This document shows, in pieces, positions 1 through 7,376 of a DNA stretch of 32,910 bases. Location: NCBI RefSeq assembly GCF_039534165.1, contig NZ_BAAAUX010000009.1:1-32910 (forward strand), in the 5' to 3' direction. The notes below the pieces were generated by a model. The model searched no databases. It was not told the origin of the DNA and was given only the letters and a program-made list of their open reading frames with translations. Origin of the DNA: Saccharopolyspora_D taberi (GTDB lineage: Bacteria; Actinomycetota; Actinomycetes; Mycobacteriales; Pseudonocardiaceae). Position numbers and translations under genes: made by a program. The number at the start of each line of letters is the position of its first letter. The first letter of the stretch is position 1.

Positions 1-109
1 GCACTCGTCCAGGCCCCGGCGCCGGGAAAAGGGGTCAAGCCGCACGCTTTTCGCGGCTTGACCCCGCCCGGCGCCGGGGCAGAGTGCGCACGCCCCACCG
101 AGAACGGGC
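1..109 (-). terminator. Palindromic terminator repeat, copy A (cut by window start)
   Basis: First of four near-identical copies; the window starts inside it, so the outer left arm is missing. The central stem pairs 31-43 with 53-65 (13 bp) around a 9-nt loop. Read on the minus strand, this stem is followed at once by TTTT (complement of 27-30), as in an intrinsic terminator. A second pair of GC-rich arms (about 13-26 and 68-80) encloses it. It begins about 29 bases after the stop of the minus-strand gene at 138-590. The right flank (to about 120) is shared with copy B. Confidence 0.8.
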
Positions 110-137
110 ACCACCACCGGCCTGGCTTGGTGACGAC

Positions 138-590
138 TCAGTCGTCGCGGGCGGCCTCGAACAGCTCGTACGCCTTGACTTCGGCTTCGTCCGGGTCGGC
201 GGCGACAACGGATTCGGCGACCCTCTGGTAGCCGCCCTCATCGCCTGGGTCGGTGTCGCGGCAGCTGATCTCGCCAGCGAAAACCGCGGCGATGAGGGTT
301 TCGCCCTCAGCGTCGTTGTCACGCAAGCCGACGACGGTCCAGGCGTGCGGGCGGGTTCGCAGGCGCTGCACGGCCTGGTCGGGGTCGTCGTCGGGGTGCA
401 GGCCGATGCTGGTCAGCCAGACATTGAGTTCGTCGACGACGTCGGCGCCGGGCCAGTTTCCATCGGGTTCTTCGATGGCTTTCAGCTGCCGGAACAGGTT
501 GATGATCTTGGCGCCTTCGGTGCTGTCGGGGTCAATCCAGGTCTGGGCATCCTCGCCGTGGGCGCCCAGCCAGTCCTTGTCACTGGTCAT
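138..590 (-). CDS. Conserved hypothetical acidic protein (150 aa)
   Basis: Not recognised. The ATG at 590 is preceded by AAGGAA (598-603) at normal spacing. The protein is acidic, with no predicted membrane segment or signal peptide and no catalytic motif that I can see; Asp/Glu-Pro stretches (near DPDSTEG, HPDDDPDQ) and a Glu/Ala-rich C terminus suggest a small soluble protein. It is the last complete gene of the long minus-strand array. It is flanked by a structured leader upstream (hairpin 634-662) and the palindromic terminator copy A downstream, so it is probably its own transcription unit or the end of one. The coding call rests on codon bias, the ribosome binding site and these flanks. 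Confidence 0.75.
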   Translation of the reverse strand: MTSDKDWLGAHGEDAQTWIDPDSTEGAKIINLFRQLKAIEEPDGNWPGADVVDELNVWLTSIGLHPDDDPDQAVQRLRTRPHAWTVVGLRDNDAEGETLIAAVFAGEISCRDTDPGDEGGYQRVAESVVAADPDEAEVKAYELFEAARDD

Positions 591-597
591 CGCAGGG

Positions 598-662
598 TTC
601 CTTGGTCACTCGGAATCGGGATGGCCGCTCCCGGCGCGCAGAGTTGGTCGGTCCCTGCCCGC
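598..662 (-). promoter_or_regulatory. Repeated 5' leader hairpin, gene at 138-590
   Basis: A member of the leader family in front of eight genes here. The loop reads TTGGTCGGT on the + strand (644-652). The stem pairs 634-643 with 653-662 with two mismatches, the weakest of the set apart from the divergent one. The conserved TCACTCGGAAT (606-616) and the Shine-Dalgarno AAGGAA lie between hairpin and start codon. Confidence 0.6.
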
Positions 663-698
663 GGTGCGGGGTATGGATCTCTGGCCGTTGCCGGCCGT

Positions 699-887
699 TC
701 AGAGTTCGATGTCGCCGTGCACGTCGCCGTACTCGTCGGTGAGCTCGTCGGTGAGGTCGCGAGCGACGTCGCCGGTATTGATGTTGATGACGATGCCCTT
801 GCCGTCGTCGGCGTAGCGCCGGATGGTGCCGTGGCCGGTCTGGATCACCGTGTCGGTCTTCGCGTCGTTGAGGTTGTGCTGGGGCAC
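699..887 (-). CDS. Small hypothetical protein (62 aa)
   Basis: Not recognised. The GTG start at 887 has AAGGAG (899-904) at good spacing. The protein has a polar N terminus, a short segment that could form beta strands (GTIRRYADDGKGIVININTG) and an acidic C-terminal tail rich in Asp/Glu. It has no cysteines, membrane segment or known motif. It lies between 966-1607 and 138-590 on the same strand, 78 bases after the stop of the former, and lacks the TTTGGTCGGT-type leader itself. Short length makes the call less certain than its neighbours, but start signal and codon bias agree. Confidence 0.6.
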   Translation of the reverse strand: MPQHNLNDAKTDTVIQTGHGTIRRYADDGKGIVININTGDVARDLTDELTDEYGDVHGDIEL

Positions 888-965
888 GGTGGCGGTTCTC
901 CTTCCATTCGCGGGGTTCAGGTGCCAGCAGCGGCGATCGAGGTTCCGCTGAGGTCGAGGTGCTGG

Positions 966-1607
966 TCAGGCGGCCAGCGCGGTGAGCAGGCCGGGGAGTG
1001 TGGCGCGCGCGTCGGCGACGGCTTCGTCGATCAGGCCGCAGTCGTCGGCGACCGCGGCGAGCGCGTCGTCCGGGCACTCGTCCGGAGCGACGTCGGTGCT
1101 CATTGAGGCGGTGGCCAGGAGCACGCCGGCTTTGCGGACCTCGACGGTGACGATGCGGTAGTCGAGGTCGAGGACCAGGTGCGCGTCGTCGCGGACGCCG
1201 CGTTCGGCCAGCAGGTGGGCAACTCCACGCGCGTAGCCGCGGGCCGACAGGTCGGCCCGGCGCTGCGCCAGCGAGTAGGTGGGCACGAAGTAGCAGCGGT
1301 GGCGGCCTCGTTGGAGGGAGCGGGGAAGCTCGATCGCCTCCGGCGGCCGGCTGCGGGACGACCGGAATTCGCCGAGCCAGGAGAGGTCGGGGTCCAGGTC
1401 GGGCACCGATGTCGCGGTGACGGTGAACTCCGCGAGATCGGGCCGGTCGTCGAAGACGAACGTGATCTGGTCACCCGGCCCGATGCGGTAGGCCGGAGCC
1501 GGCTGCGCCGCGACGGCGATCCGGTAGGCCGTGGCGGCTCCGACGCCGTCGCGGCGCAGCGCGCGGTAGCGCTGGAACTGCTGGTCGGTGAGCGTGCTGG
1601 TGAGCAT
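966..1607 (-). CDS. Hypothetical protein (213 aa)
   Basis: Not recognised. ATG at 1607 is chosen because GAGGAGCC (1613-1620) lies just upstream; longer in-frame starts would run into the upstream gene. The N-terminal 35 residues (TDQQFQRYRALRRDGVGAATAYRIA) look like a helical segment common in small actinomycete plasmid proteins. The middle is strand-rich (YRIGPGDQITFVFDD...FTVTATSVPDLDPD) and the C terminus is helical. No catalytic motif or membrane segment is visible. The stop of the upstream gene at 1646 is 38 bases away, so the two are probably co-transcribed. Confidence 0.75.
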   Translation of the reverse strand: MLTSTLTDQQFQRYRALRRDGVGAATAYRIAVAAQPAPAYRIGPGDQITFVFDDRPDLAEFTVTATSVPDLDPDLSWLGEFRSSRSRPPEAIELPRSLQRGRHRCYFVPTYSLAQRRADLSARGYARGVAHLLAERGVRDDAHLVLDLDYRIVTVEVRKAGVLLATASMSTDVAPDECPDDALAAVADDCGLIDEAVADARATLPGLLTALAA

Positions 1608-1645
1608 GGGATGGCTCCTCGTGGTGCGGGTTCGCGGTGGGCCGG

Positions 1646-2260
1646 TCAGAGCAGGCCGAGCCGGTGTGCCGCGCGGATCAGCGCGAACCGGGAGGTGCAG
1701 CGGGGGCAGTCGTCGTGCCGGCGGAAAGGCGCGCGCAGTTCTGGCGGCAGCGGGACCGGTCCCGGCGGCCGTGGCGGTGGGGGCTGCCCGTCGCCGAGGC
1801 CGGGGTTCCACGGCGTGCAGTGGGTGCTGCGACGGCCGTCATCCCAGCGCACCGTCATTGACCAGCTCGGACGGGTGGCGTCGCCGTCGGGGCAGGTAAT
1901 GGTGATGTCCTCGACCGTGTACCCGCTGCGCGAGTAGCCGCTCCAGTAGCGGCGCCCGGCCTGGCGAGGGCCGATCTCCTCGGCGATCTGCTGCCAGGCA
2001 ACGGCAGCTCGGTAGCGGTGCAGGTCGCGCTCAAGCTCGGCCTGCTGCGCAGGGTCGTCCTGCTCCTCTATCTGTCGTTCGAACTCGGCCTCCGGGCACC
2101 ACAGGCAGTCGCAGGGTTGCGGGTAGCGCAGGGTGGGGTCCTCGTCGTCGGTGACGAGGAATTCGCCGGCGCCGCCGCAGTCGGTGCACCCGGAGCGCGC
2201 CCACAACCCGCGCATCCGGGTCTCGCGGTAGCCGGGTGGCGGAGTGATCTCCACGGTCAT
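1646..2260 (-). CDS. Zinc-finger-like hypothetical protein (204 aa)
   Basis: Function unknown. The N-terminal part has a CxxCxGxG motif (CTDCGGAG, residues about 25-32) followed by CDCLWC (about 50-55). This spacing is reminiscent of DnaJ-type zinc-binding cysteines, and I infer zinc binding. A further CPRC occurs near the C terminus. Between them lie an acidic/helical stretch (EAEFERQIEEQDD) and a Pro-rich linker (DGQPPPPRPPGPVPLPP). ATG at 2260 is chosen over an upstream in-frame start because AGGAGC sits 7 bases ahead of it. A leader hairpin of the repeated family precedes it (2288-2328). Confidence 0.75.
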   Translation of the reverse strand: MTVEITPPPGYRETRMRGLWARSGCTDCGGAGEFLVTDDEDPTLRYPQPCDCLWCPEAEFERQIEEQDDPAQQAELERDLHRYRAAVAWQQIAEEIGPRQAGRRYWSGYSRSGYTVEDITITCPDGDATRPSWSMTVRWDDGRRSTHCTPWNPGLGDGQPPPPRPPGPVPLPPELRAPFRRHDDCPRCTSRFALIRAAHRLGLL

Positions 2261-2265
2261 CGTCG

Positions 2266-2328
2266 GGCTCCTGTTCACTCGAAACTCGGGCGCGGGACGG
2301 GGTTTGGTCGTGTCCCGGGCCCGCGCCC
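2266..2328 (-). promoter_or_regulatory. Repeated 5' leader hairpin, gene at 1646-2260
   Basis: The 9-bp stem 2288-2296 / 2320-2328 is perfect, with a short inner GGG/CCC pairing. The loop contains TTTGGTCGTGT on the + strand, a variant of the family's TTTGGTCGGT. TTCACTCGAAACTCGGG (2275-2291) matches the conserved segment next to the Shine-Dalgarno site. It lies 18 bases after the stop of the upstream gene. Confidence 0.65.
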
Positions 2329-2345
2329 GCAGGTGGGAAAAGGGG

Positions 2346-2768
2346 TCACAGCGGGGCGGTCCACACCTCGCTGCCGGGGTGCTGGGTGTCCAGCCGCATT
2401 CGGAGGTCGGCTGCGCGGCGTTGCGCGCAGTCCTCGTTCGGGAACACCGCGGCGTGCAGTTCGCCTGCGGTGGTGTTTCCGGCCGGGGTCATCCGTAGAA
2501 CTGCTTTGTCCCCGGCGAGTCGGGCGAAGACGCCGTAGCGGGGTTGGACCTGCTGGTCGGCTGGGACTGTCAGCTGGTCGGTAACGCACCCGGGCAAGGT
2601 CTTCAGGGTGGATACCTGCCCTGCCGAGGTATGTTTGCCTGCGACGAGCACCGACTTGCTGGGGCGCAGTGACCAGGCGTAACGCCGGTCTGGCTTGTGT
2701 TCGACCGACATTCCGCAGGCTTCGCAGGTGCGGGTGTTGTCGCCGTGGCGGACCCACTTGTGGCGCAT
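2346..2768 (-). CDS. Hypothetical protein with CxxC motif (140 aa), coupled to upstream gene
   Basis: Not recognised by function. The ATG at 2768 overlaps the stop codon of the upstream gene (TGATG), which implies translational coupling. The N terminus, MRHKWVRHGDNTRTCEACGM, carries a CxxC in a His/Arg-rich context typical of a small zinc knuckle; only one CxxC pair is visible. The remainder is a soluble mixed fold with cysteines near GCVTDQ and EDCAQRR. An upstream in-frame extension (to 2888) would lie wholly inside the neighbouring gene and is rejected. Confidence 0.75.
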   Translation of the reverse strand: MRHKWVRHGDNTRTCEACGMSVEHKPDRRYAWSLRPSKSVLVAGKHTSAGQVSTLKTLPGCVTDQLTVPADQQVQPRYGVFARLAGDKAVLRMTPAGNTTAGELHAAVFPNEDCAQRRAADLRMRLDTQHPGSEVWTAPL

Positions 2769-3034
2769 CAGGCACCCCCGTGGACCGCGATGGCGCCGCT
2801 CTGTGCGGTCTGGTGGGCCCAGCGCCGGATCCACCGCCCGGCCTGCGGTGACGCCTGTGTGGCGCGCTGTTCCTGCTGGTGCAGCCATTCCTGGGCGCGG
2901 CCGCGGCGGAGCAGCCGGGCATCGGAGTCGAGCTCGTAGTAGGTGACGGCGGCTTCATGGCCGTCGACGACGATCACGTCGTGCGGGCGGCCGTCGCCGT
3001 CGTAACCGATGACCATTTCCACTGATGGGCTCAT
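2768..3034 (-). CDS. Small hypothetical protein (88 aa)
   Basis: Not recognised. The start ATG at 3034 has AAAGGGA upstream within the conserved leader. The first half looks like a beta hairpin (VEMVIGYDGDGRPHDVIVVDGHEAAVTYYEL); the second is helical and basic (RAQEWLHQQEQRATQASPQAGRWIRRWAHQ). There is no cysteine cluster, signal peptide or catalytic motif. Its stop overlaps the start of 2346-2768, so the two proteins are probably made together from the transcript that begins in or upstream of the leader at 3037-3099. Confidence 0.7.
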   Translation of the reverse strand: MSPSVEMVIGYDGDGRPHDVIVVDGHEAAVTYYELDSDARLLRRGRAQEWLHQQEQRATQASPQAGRWIRRWAHQTAQSGAIAVHGGA

Positions 3035-3036
3035 CT

Positions 3037-3099
3037 CGGTCCCTTTCACTCGGAATTCCGAGTGCGGGCCGGGGCTTTGGTCGGTGACCCGGCCCGCAC
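3037..3099 (-). promoter_or_regulatory. Repeated 5' leader hairpin, genes at 2768-3034 and 2346-2768
   Basis: The best-formed member: a perfect 12-bp stem, 3062-3073 with 3088-3099, closing a loop that contains TTTGGTCGGT (3076-3085, + strand). Next to it is a perfect 18-base palindrome (3048-3065, centred on GAATTC) that covers the conserved CACTCGGAATT segment. The Shine-Dalgarno AAAGGGA follows. The hairpin begins 11 bases after the upstream stop codon. Confidence 0.7.
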
Positions 3100-3110
3100 C
3101 CGGTCGGGGG

Positions 3111-3635
3111 TTACCGGCGGGCGTGCAGCCGACGGGTGGTCTCGTCGGCGGTGATGGTGGCCAGTTCGCTGACCGGGAAGTCGCCGAACGGGGCCCATCG
3201 CCTGGCGTGCTGGTTGCTGGGCTGGTTGGCGAACACGCGCAGCTGGTCGCCGGTGAACAGGTACAGCCACTCGTAGGCGAGGTCGGGGTCCTCGCCGAGG
3301 TCGCCGTCGAGCGGTTCCTCGTCGGGGTCGACGTCGGTGTAGTAGAAGCCGATGCCGCCGTGGGGCTCGATATGCGACGGGCGCGGCTGGCGGACTTCGT
3401 CACCGAGGCCGGGCTGGTCGGCGCACTCGGCGCTGGCGGCGGCCGGATCGATCGCCGACCACTCCCGGCTGAGGAGTTCGGTCATGAGCCGTTCGACATC
3501 GCCGTCGTGGAAGCGGTGCAGGGCCAGTCCCAGCTTCGGGACCTGGTGGTCGGGGTACCCGCCGTTGTGGCAGTACCGGGCCCGGAAGCTGTGGTCGTCG
3601 GCGTCGAGGACGCCGATCAGCGAACGTGTCGCCAT
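3111..3635 (-). CDS. Conserved phage/plasmid-type hypothetical protein (174 aa)
   Basis: The N terminus, MATRSLIGVLDADDHSFRAR followed by YCHNGGYPDHQ, closely resembles an unnamed protein common in actinobacteriophages and plasmids, with a pattern like ATRSxIG...YCHxDGYP; I know of no assigned function. The middle contains EWSAIDPAAASAEC and the C-terminal half ends with YEWLYLFTGDQLRVF and an Arg-rich tail. ATG at 3635 is preceded by GAGGAAA at about 10 bases. It sits between the leader at 3646-3707 and that of the next gene, with terminator palindrome copy B further upstream, so it probably starts a new transcription unit. Confidence 0.8.
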   Translation of the reverse strand: MATRSLIGVLDADDHSFRARYCHNGGYPDHQVPKLGLALHRFHDGDVERLMTELLSREWSAIDPAAASAECADQPGLGDEVRQPRPSHIEPHGGIGFYYTDVDPDEEPLDGDLGEDPDLAYEWLYLFTGDQLRVFANQPSNQHARRWAPFGDFPVSELATITADETTRRLHARR

Positions 3636-3645
3636 CGGGATCAGG

Positions 3646-3707
3646 TTTCCTCTCAACTCGGAAATGGTGTTGGTGTGCAAGGGGTTTGGTCGGTCCCCTG
3701 TGCACAC
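3646..3707 (-). promoter_or_regulatory. Repeated 5' leader hairpin, gene at 3111-3635
   Basis: The loop TTTGGTCGGT (3685-3694, + strand) is closed by a 12-bp stem with one bulge: GGGG/CCCC next to the loop, then an AT-containing arm (3673-3680 with 3699-3707). This stem sequence is quite unlike the GC-only stems of its sisters, which makes retained pairing informative. CAACTCGGAAAT (3654-3665) is the family's conserved segment. Confidence 0.7.
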
Positions 3708-3713
3708 ACGGAG

Positions 3714-3855
3714 GTGGTGCTGCCCGTCTCGGTGGGGCGCACTCGTCCAGGCCCCGGCGCCGGGAAAAGGGGTCAAGCCGCACGCTTTTCGCGGCTTGAC
3801 CCCGGCCGGCGCCGGGGCAGAGTGCGCACGCCCCACCGAGAACGGGCACCACCAC
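3714..3855 (-). terminator. Palindromic terminator repeat, copy B
   Basis: The 107-bp core is 3731-3837, with outer arms GGTGGGGCG and CGCCCCACC. The pairing extends imperfectly to 3714 and 3855. The central 13-bp stem is GGGGTCAAGCCGC and its complement around a 9-nt loop, followed by TTTT on the minus strand. It lies between the stop of the gene at 3935 and the leader of the gene at 3111-3635, as expected for a minus-strand terminator. Confidence 0.8.
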
Positions 3856-3934
3856 CGGCCGGTCATCGCCTGGCGCGCACTCGGGTACGCGCGCACGCGC
3901 GTACGTGGACAGGCGTCTCTGGTGGTGGGCCCGG

Positions 3935-4894
3935 TCAGATGTGGCAGTCGACGACGACCAGCCACATCTCGTCGTCGAGGCCGTCGAGGTAGTCGTTGGC
4001 CTCGTCCAGGTAGGCCCGCTGGGACTCGTCGGTGTCGTTGGACATGCCGAACCAACCCATGCGGCCTGGGGCCAGCCAGCGGGCGTCGTGGGTCAGCGTC
4101 GCGAAGCCGGGGATCGCGTGCAGACGCTGGCGCTGGACGAACTCGTCGCGGCTGAGGTGGTCGAAGATGTCCTCCGGGCCTTCCAGCCAGAATCCCTGGT
4201 AGTGGGCGCGGATCGCGGCGATGCGGGGCTGGGCGGCGTAGTCGTCGCGGGCCTGGTCGAGCGTGTAGCTCAGACTCGCCTGGAAAGCCGCTCGCGCCTT
4301 GTCGAGCTCCTGGCGGACCAGCGCGTCGTAGCGCCGCCGCCGCGGGGAGTCGGCCCCGACGCTGGCCTCGACGAATGACACAGCGCGACGGGCCTCGTCG
4401 TATGCCTGCTCGACCAGCTGTGTCCAGGACTTCGGCGCGGCGGCTTCGGCTTCGGCGACACGGGTGATGAACTCCGCCCAAGGCCGGTGTTGCGGGGTTC
4501 CGGCGACCACGTGGGCGTACTCATCCCAGTCCCGGCCGCCCTGCTCCGCGGCCGCCGCGCGCTTGCGCTCGAGATCCAGCGCCCGGATCCGGGCGCCGTC
4601 GACGCAGGTGGGATCCAGGTCCCGGTCCCGGTTGGTCCAGCTGCGTTCGCCGGTGAGCACGTCGGCGGAGTCGGCCCCGGCACGCAGCGGCAGATCGGCG
4701 CTGAACCGGCCGCCGATCTGGTACCAGTCCCAGGCCGCCTGCGGGTTGTACCAGTGCCAGTCCTGGGTCTCCTCGTCGTATTCCTGCGCGACCATGAGGT
4801 TTTCGTCGAACGGCGTGAGCAGCATGGTCACTGCCTCGGCTGCCAGCTCGGCGTCCTCGGCGCCGGCCGCGACGGTGACGGAGTAGTGCGACAT
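3935..4894 (-). CDS. Conserved hypothetical protein with WDWYxIGGRF and VDCHI motifs (319 aa)
   Basis: A family of unknown function that I recall from phage and plasmid genomes. Marks are WDWYQIGGRFS (about residue 46-56), a DRD/WTNRD segment, GFWLEGPEDIFDHLSRDEF, then HDARWLAPGRMGWFGMSNDT and the C-terminal DEMWLVVVDCHI. The conserved aromatic/Gly segments suggest a single globular fold, with a long helical middle (about residues 130-215, Ala/Glu/Arg-rich). ATG at 4894 is used because AAGGAA of the leader sits about 11 bases ahead; an upstream GTG at 4915 would lie inside the leader and lacks its own site. The leader hairpin is at 4936-4963, and terminator copy B follows the stop by about 100 bases. 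Confidence 0.8.
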   Translation of the reverse strand: MSHYSVTVAAGAEDAELAAEAVTMLLTPFDENLMVAQEYDEETQDWHWYNPQAAWDWYQIGGRFSADLPLRAGADSADVLTGERSWTNRDRDLDPTCVDGARIRALDLERKRAAAAEQGGRDWDEYAHVVAGTPQHRPWAEFITRVAEAEAAAPKSWTQLVEQAYDEARRAVSFVEASVGADSPRRRRYDALVRQELDKARAAFQASLSYTLDQARDDYAAQPRIAAIRAHYQGFWLEGPEDIFDHLSRDEFVQRQRLHAIPGFATLTHDARWLAPGRMGWFGMSNDTDESQRAYLDEANDYLDGLDDEMWLVVVDCHI

Positions 4895-4903
4895 AGCGGG
4901 AGG

Positions 4904-4963
4904 TGTTCCTTTCACTCGGAAATTGCGGTGTTCCGGCGGGCGGGTTTGGTCGGTCCCGTCCGC
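4904..4963 (-). promoter_or_regulatory. Repeated 5' leader hairpin, gene at 3935-4894
   Basis: The loop TTTGGTCGGT (4945-4954, + strand) is closed by a 9-bp stem, 4936-4944 with 4955-4963, with one non-Watson-Crick pair. TTCACTCGGAAATTGCGG (4911-4928) is the conserved segment carrying the Shine-Dalgarno AAGGAA. It lies 23 bases after the stop of the methyltransferase gene. Confidence 0.7.
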
Positions 4964-4986
4964 AGGTCTGGGATTGGGTGGAGAAG

Positions 4987-5802
4987 TCAGTTCAGGACCA
5001 GTGAGAGCTGACCGTCAGAGGCGGCGCCGGGGCCCGGGACGCCGACGTGGCTGGTGAAGTCGCAAGTCACGATCTCGACGCGCGGGGAGACGCCCCGCCA
5101 TTCCTCGTCGTAGGCGGAGGTATCCATGCCGCAGTTGTTGCCGAGCTCGATGCCCGTGGCGCGGCGGAAACGCTCGTATTCGGCGTCGGCGTGCTCCTCG
5201 TAGTTCTCCGGGTTGGCGCTGTAGCGGAACGGCGCGGACTCCTGCGGCACGATGAACACGCCGGAACCGGCGAGGCCCGCGGCGATGGCGATGACGTGGT
5301 ACTCGCAGCGGCGGCCGGAATAGCCGGGCGCGTTGCCCGCGCGGGTGATCGCACCGAAGGGCGGGTTCGCGATGGCGCAGTCGAACACGCCGAGGTTCAT
5401 GCCGGGCAGGTCGAAGATGTCGGCGCAGATCCAGGTCGCCTCGGGCAGGATCTTGCGGCCGACGCGGACGTAGTCGGGGTTGCGCTCCACGCACACCAGC
5501 TCCCGGCGGGGTTCGCCATTCCACCGATGTGCGAACAGACGCCGGCACGCGAACGTCAGGTGGCCGATCCCCGCACCGAGGTCGATGACCCGGCGGGGAC
5601 GCTCGCCCATCTCGATCGCCACGTCCTGGGCCAGTCCCAACGGCGTGAAGAACGCGCCGTCGAGGCTGTTGGCTGCGGTGGAGGATTCCTGCCAGTGCTC
5701 CAGGACGAAGTGCTTCTCGTCCTCGGTGAGGTCGCGTGTGAGGTTGATCAGCTCGCACGCCTGGCGGTGCAGGCGAGCTTCGTTCTTGGTCAGCTTGGCC
5801 AC
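4987..5802 (-). CDS. Class I SAM-dependent methyltransferase, N6-adenine type (271 aa)
   Basis: Predicted to transfer a methyl group from S-adenosylmethionine, most likely to adenine N6 in DNA; a protein or RNA target cannot be excluded. Seen in the sequence: AFFTPLGLA (about 50-58, the FxTP segment common in adenine methyltransferases), motif I DLGAGIG (74-80), an acidic residue after the second strand (CVERNPDY) and motif IV NPPFG (146-150). There is no target-recognition domain or restriction endonuclease neighbour, so it looks like an orphan enzyme such as plasmids and phages carry. GTG at 5802 has GAAGGAGCC directly upstream. The gene ends 23 bases before the leader of the next gene. Confidence 0.85.
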   Translation of the reverse strand: MAKLTKNEARLHRQACELINLTRDLTEDEKHFVLEHWQESSTAANSLDGAFFTPLGLAQDVAIEMGERPRRVIDLGAGIGHLTFACRRLFAHRWNGEPRRELVCVERNPDYVRVGRKILPEATWICADIFDLPGMNLGVFDCAIANPPFGAITRAGNAPGYSGRRCEYHVIAIAAGLAGSGVFIVPQESAPFRYSANPENYEEHADAEYERFRRATGIELGNNCGMDTSAYDEEWRGVSPRVEIVTCDFTSHVGVPGPGAASDGQLSLVLN

Positions 5803-5806
5803 GGTC

Positions 5807-5884
5807 GGGCTCCTTCATCGGAATCGACAAAAGGCGGCGCGAGCGGGCGCTGCGCCGCCGGGCCTGGTCCGGTGTTGCGCCCGC
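5807..5884 (-). promoter_or_regulatory. Divergent copy of the 5' leader hairpin, methyltransferase gene
   Basis: The segment CTTCATCGGAATCGAC next to the Shine-Dalgarno site resembles the family's CTTCACTCGGAATT. A longer hairpin with perfect 8-bp outer arms (5843-5850 / 5877-5884) encloses CTGGTCCGGT, a degenerate form of the conserved loop. I treat it as a diverged relative, with low certainty. Confidence 0.4.
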
Positions 5885-5890
5885 CGCCCG

Positions 5891-5949
5891 GCTCCGCCGG
5901 GGCCGGGGTGTCCAGCGCTTTTTGCTGGACACCCCGGACTCGGCGGAGC
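5891..5949 (-). terminator. Nested hairpin after the PAPS-reductase-like gene
   Basis: The perfect 12-bp stem, 5905-5916 with 5924-5935, has loop GCTTTTT, and a second pair of arms (5891-5898 / 5942-5949) encloses it. It is about 95 bases past the stop of the gene at 6045. The nested design resembles the 107-bp palindromes but the sequence is different. No T-run follows the stem on either strand, so termination is an inference from position only. Confidence 0.45.
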
Positions 5950-6044
5950 ACGCTGCACGGCGAAACCACCGGGCCCGGCCAGCGCGCTCGCCGACCTCAC
6001 GCGGCCGCCGGACCGCACCCCGCGAGTCCAGTCAGAAGCGGGTT

Positions 6045-7376
6045 TCAGACGGTGAGGTGGAGCTGGGAGGCAGCGGCCCAGGCCGCCGGGAACGCCGGGC
6101 CGGTCTTGCTGAGCGCGGTGGCCGGCGCGAGGGTGAGGAACTGCTCGGCGGTCGGTGTGCCGTCGGCGAGCAGCTGCGGCTCGCGGCGGCGCAGCCAGAC
6201 ACGGGGATGGGAGTCATCCGGGAAGGCCGGGTCGCCGACGGTCACCGACACGCCGGCGCAGCGGGCGCGCTGGTCGAGGCGGGCGCGCATCTCGCCGTGC
6301 GGGCCGACGTCGAGGATGCGCACCGAACGCGCGTGGTTGGCCTTGCCGTCAGAGCGGGGCGAGAGCGTGCGGCGCACGTCGTAGACCGCCCACGGCAGGC
6401 TGGCCAGTCGCTGCTCGAACGCGGCGATCACCGCGGTGGTGCCGGGCGAAACCCGCAGCAGCGACAACAGCCGCTGCCCCTTGATCAGCCCCTGGGTGGG
6501 GTTGAGCGCGGTCGCGGCCAGTTCCATCACCAGGGCGAGCACGCCGGCGCCCGGTTCGTCGACGAACCGGGCCACGGTCTCGACCCGACCAGCCTTGTTC
6601 GCTAATGCGAACGGGCAGTATGTGCAGGCGCTCTTGACCCACTCGTCCACGCCGAAGGTCTCCCGCAGGAACGCTTGGGCCGCGGCGCGGTCCCAGCCCC
6701 ACGCCCGCAGCGGGTACTCGCCGGTGCGCAGCGTCGTGTTGTACTGCGCGTCGCGTTCGGCGCGGCGGGACTCGCCCCGCTCGTAGCCCATGACGTGCCG
6801 GTAGGGCTGGCCCTGTGTGAGCTCGGCAATGACCGTGTCCAGCGGCCACGCCTTGAAGTGCTGGCTACAAAGCCGGTCTCCGGTGGTCTGCGGGACGGTG
6901 CCACCGTCGAACATCTCGTGGGCGAGCGTCCAGGCGCCGACAAGGTGCAGCCGATCCGGGCTGCGGGTGTCGGACAGGATGTCAACCCCGTCGGCCTGCC
7001 GTGGGCCGCGACGGGCGACCTGGAGGTAGCGAACCTCAGTGGCGGCCATGAGAGGCAGCAGGTGCTTCTCAACCAGCCGGCGGGTGGCTGGCCACTCCTG
7101 CCCGGTCATGCCGGTTATCACCGCGAGTTCGTGCAGCTCGAAGTCGCGGCTGGACGGGTCGGTGAGCCAGCGGGCGAGGACTGCGCTGGAGTCGCAGCCC
7201 AGCCCGAACCCGAGCACCACCCGCGGCGGGGGTTCGCCGCGGACCGAAATCAGCGGCCGCGACGTTGACGGCGATGACGGGCGCAGCAGGCCGAGCGCGG
7301 CCTGCGCCTGGCGAACGGCCTGGGTCGCGACCCGCTCGGCGACACGGTCACCGAGCGGGTCGTGCAGCGCCGTCAT
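6045..7376 (-). CDS. PAPS reductase-like adenine nucleotide alpha-hydrolase (443 aa)
   Basis: A member of the PP-loop superfamily that includes phosphoadenosine-phosphosulfate reductase, ATP sulfurylase subunit CysD and DndC. The nucleotide loop GFGLGCDSSA is at 56-65. A CSxxFK segment with C170 and the pair CTYC (251-254) resemble the metal or Fe-S cysteines of family members on mobile elements. The real substrate is unknown; a role in nucleotide or DNA/RNA modification is possible, and sulfate assimilation is unlikely since no partner gene is present. The ATG at 7376 overlaps the stop of the upstream DUF3560 gene (ATGA), so the two are translationally coupled. This pairing recurs on actinobacterial plasmids and phages as far as I recall. 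Confidence 0.8.
   Translation of the reverse strand: MTALHDPLGDRVAERVATQAVRQAQAALGLLRPSSPSTSRPLISVRGEPPPRVVLGFGLGCDSSAVLARWLTDPSSRDFELHELAVITGMTGQEWPATRRLVEKHLLPLMAATEVRYLQVARRGPRQADGVDILSDTRSPDRLHLVGAWTLAHEMFDGGTVPQTTGDRLCSQHFKAWPLDTVIAELTQGQPYRHVMGYERGESRRAERDAQYNTTLRTGEYPLRAWGWDRAAAQAFLRETFGVDEWVKSACTYCPFALANKAGRVETVARFVDEPGAGVLALVMELAATALNPTQGLIKGQRLLSLLRVSPGTTAVIAAFEQRLASLPWAVYDVRRTLSPRSDGKANHARSVRILDVGPHGEMRARLDQRARCAGVSVTVGDPAFPDDSHPRVWLRRREPQLLADGTPTAEQFLTLAPATALSKTGPAFPAAWAAASQLHLTV

Noticed and set aside
84..1106. A long plus-strand open frame across the first kilobase
   Set aside because: It runs antisense to three well-supported minus-strand genes with ribosome binding sites. Long antisense frames are expected in such GC-rich DNA. 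The same applies at 3009-3992, 5047-6384 and 7265-9007.
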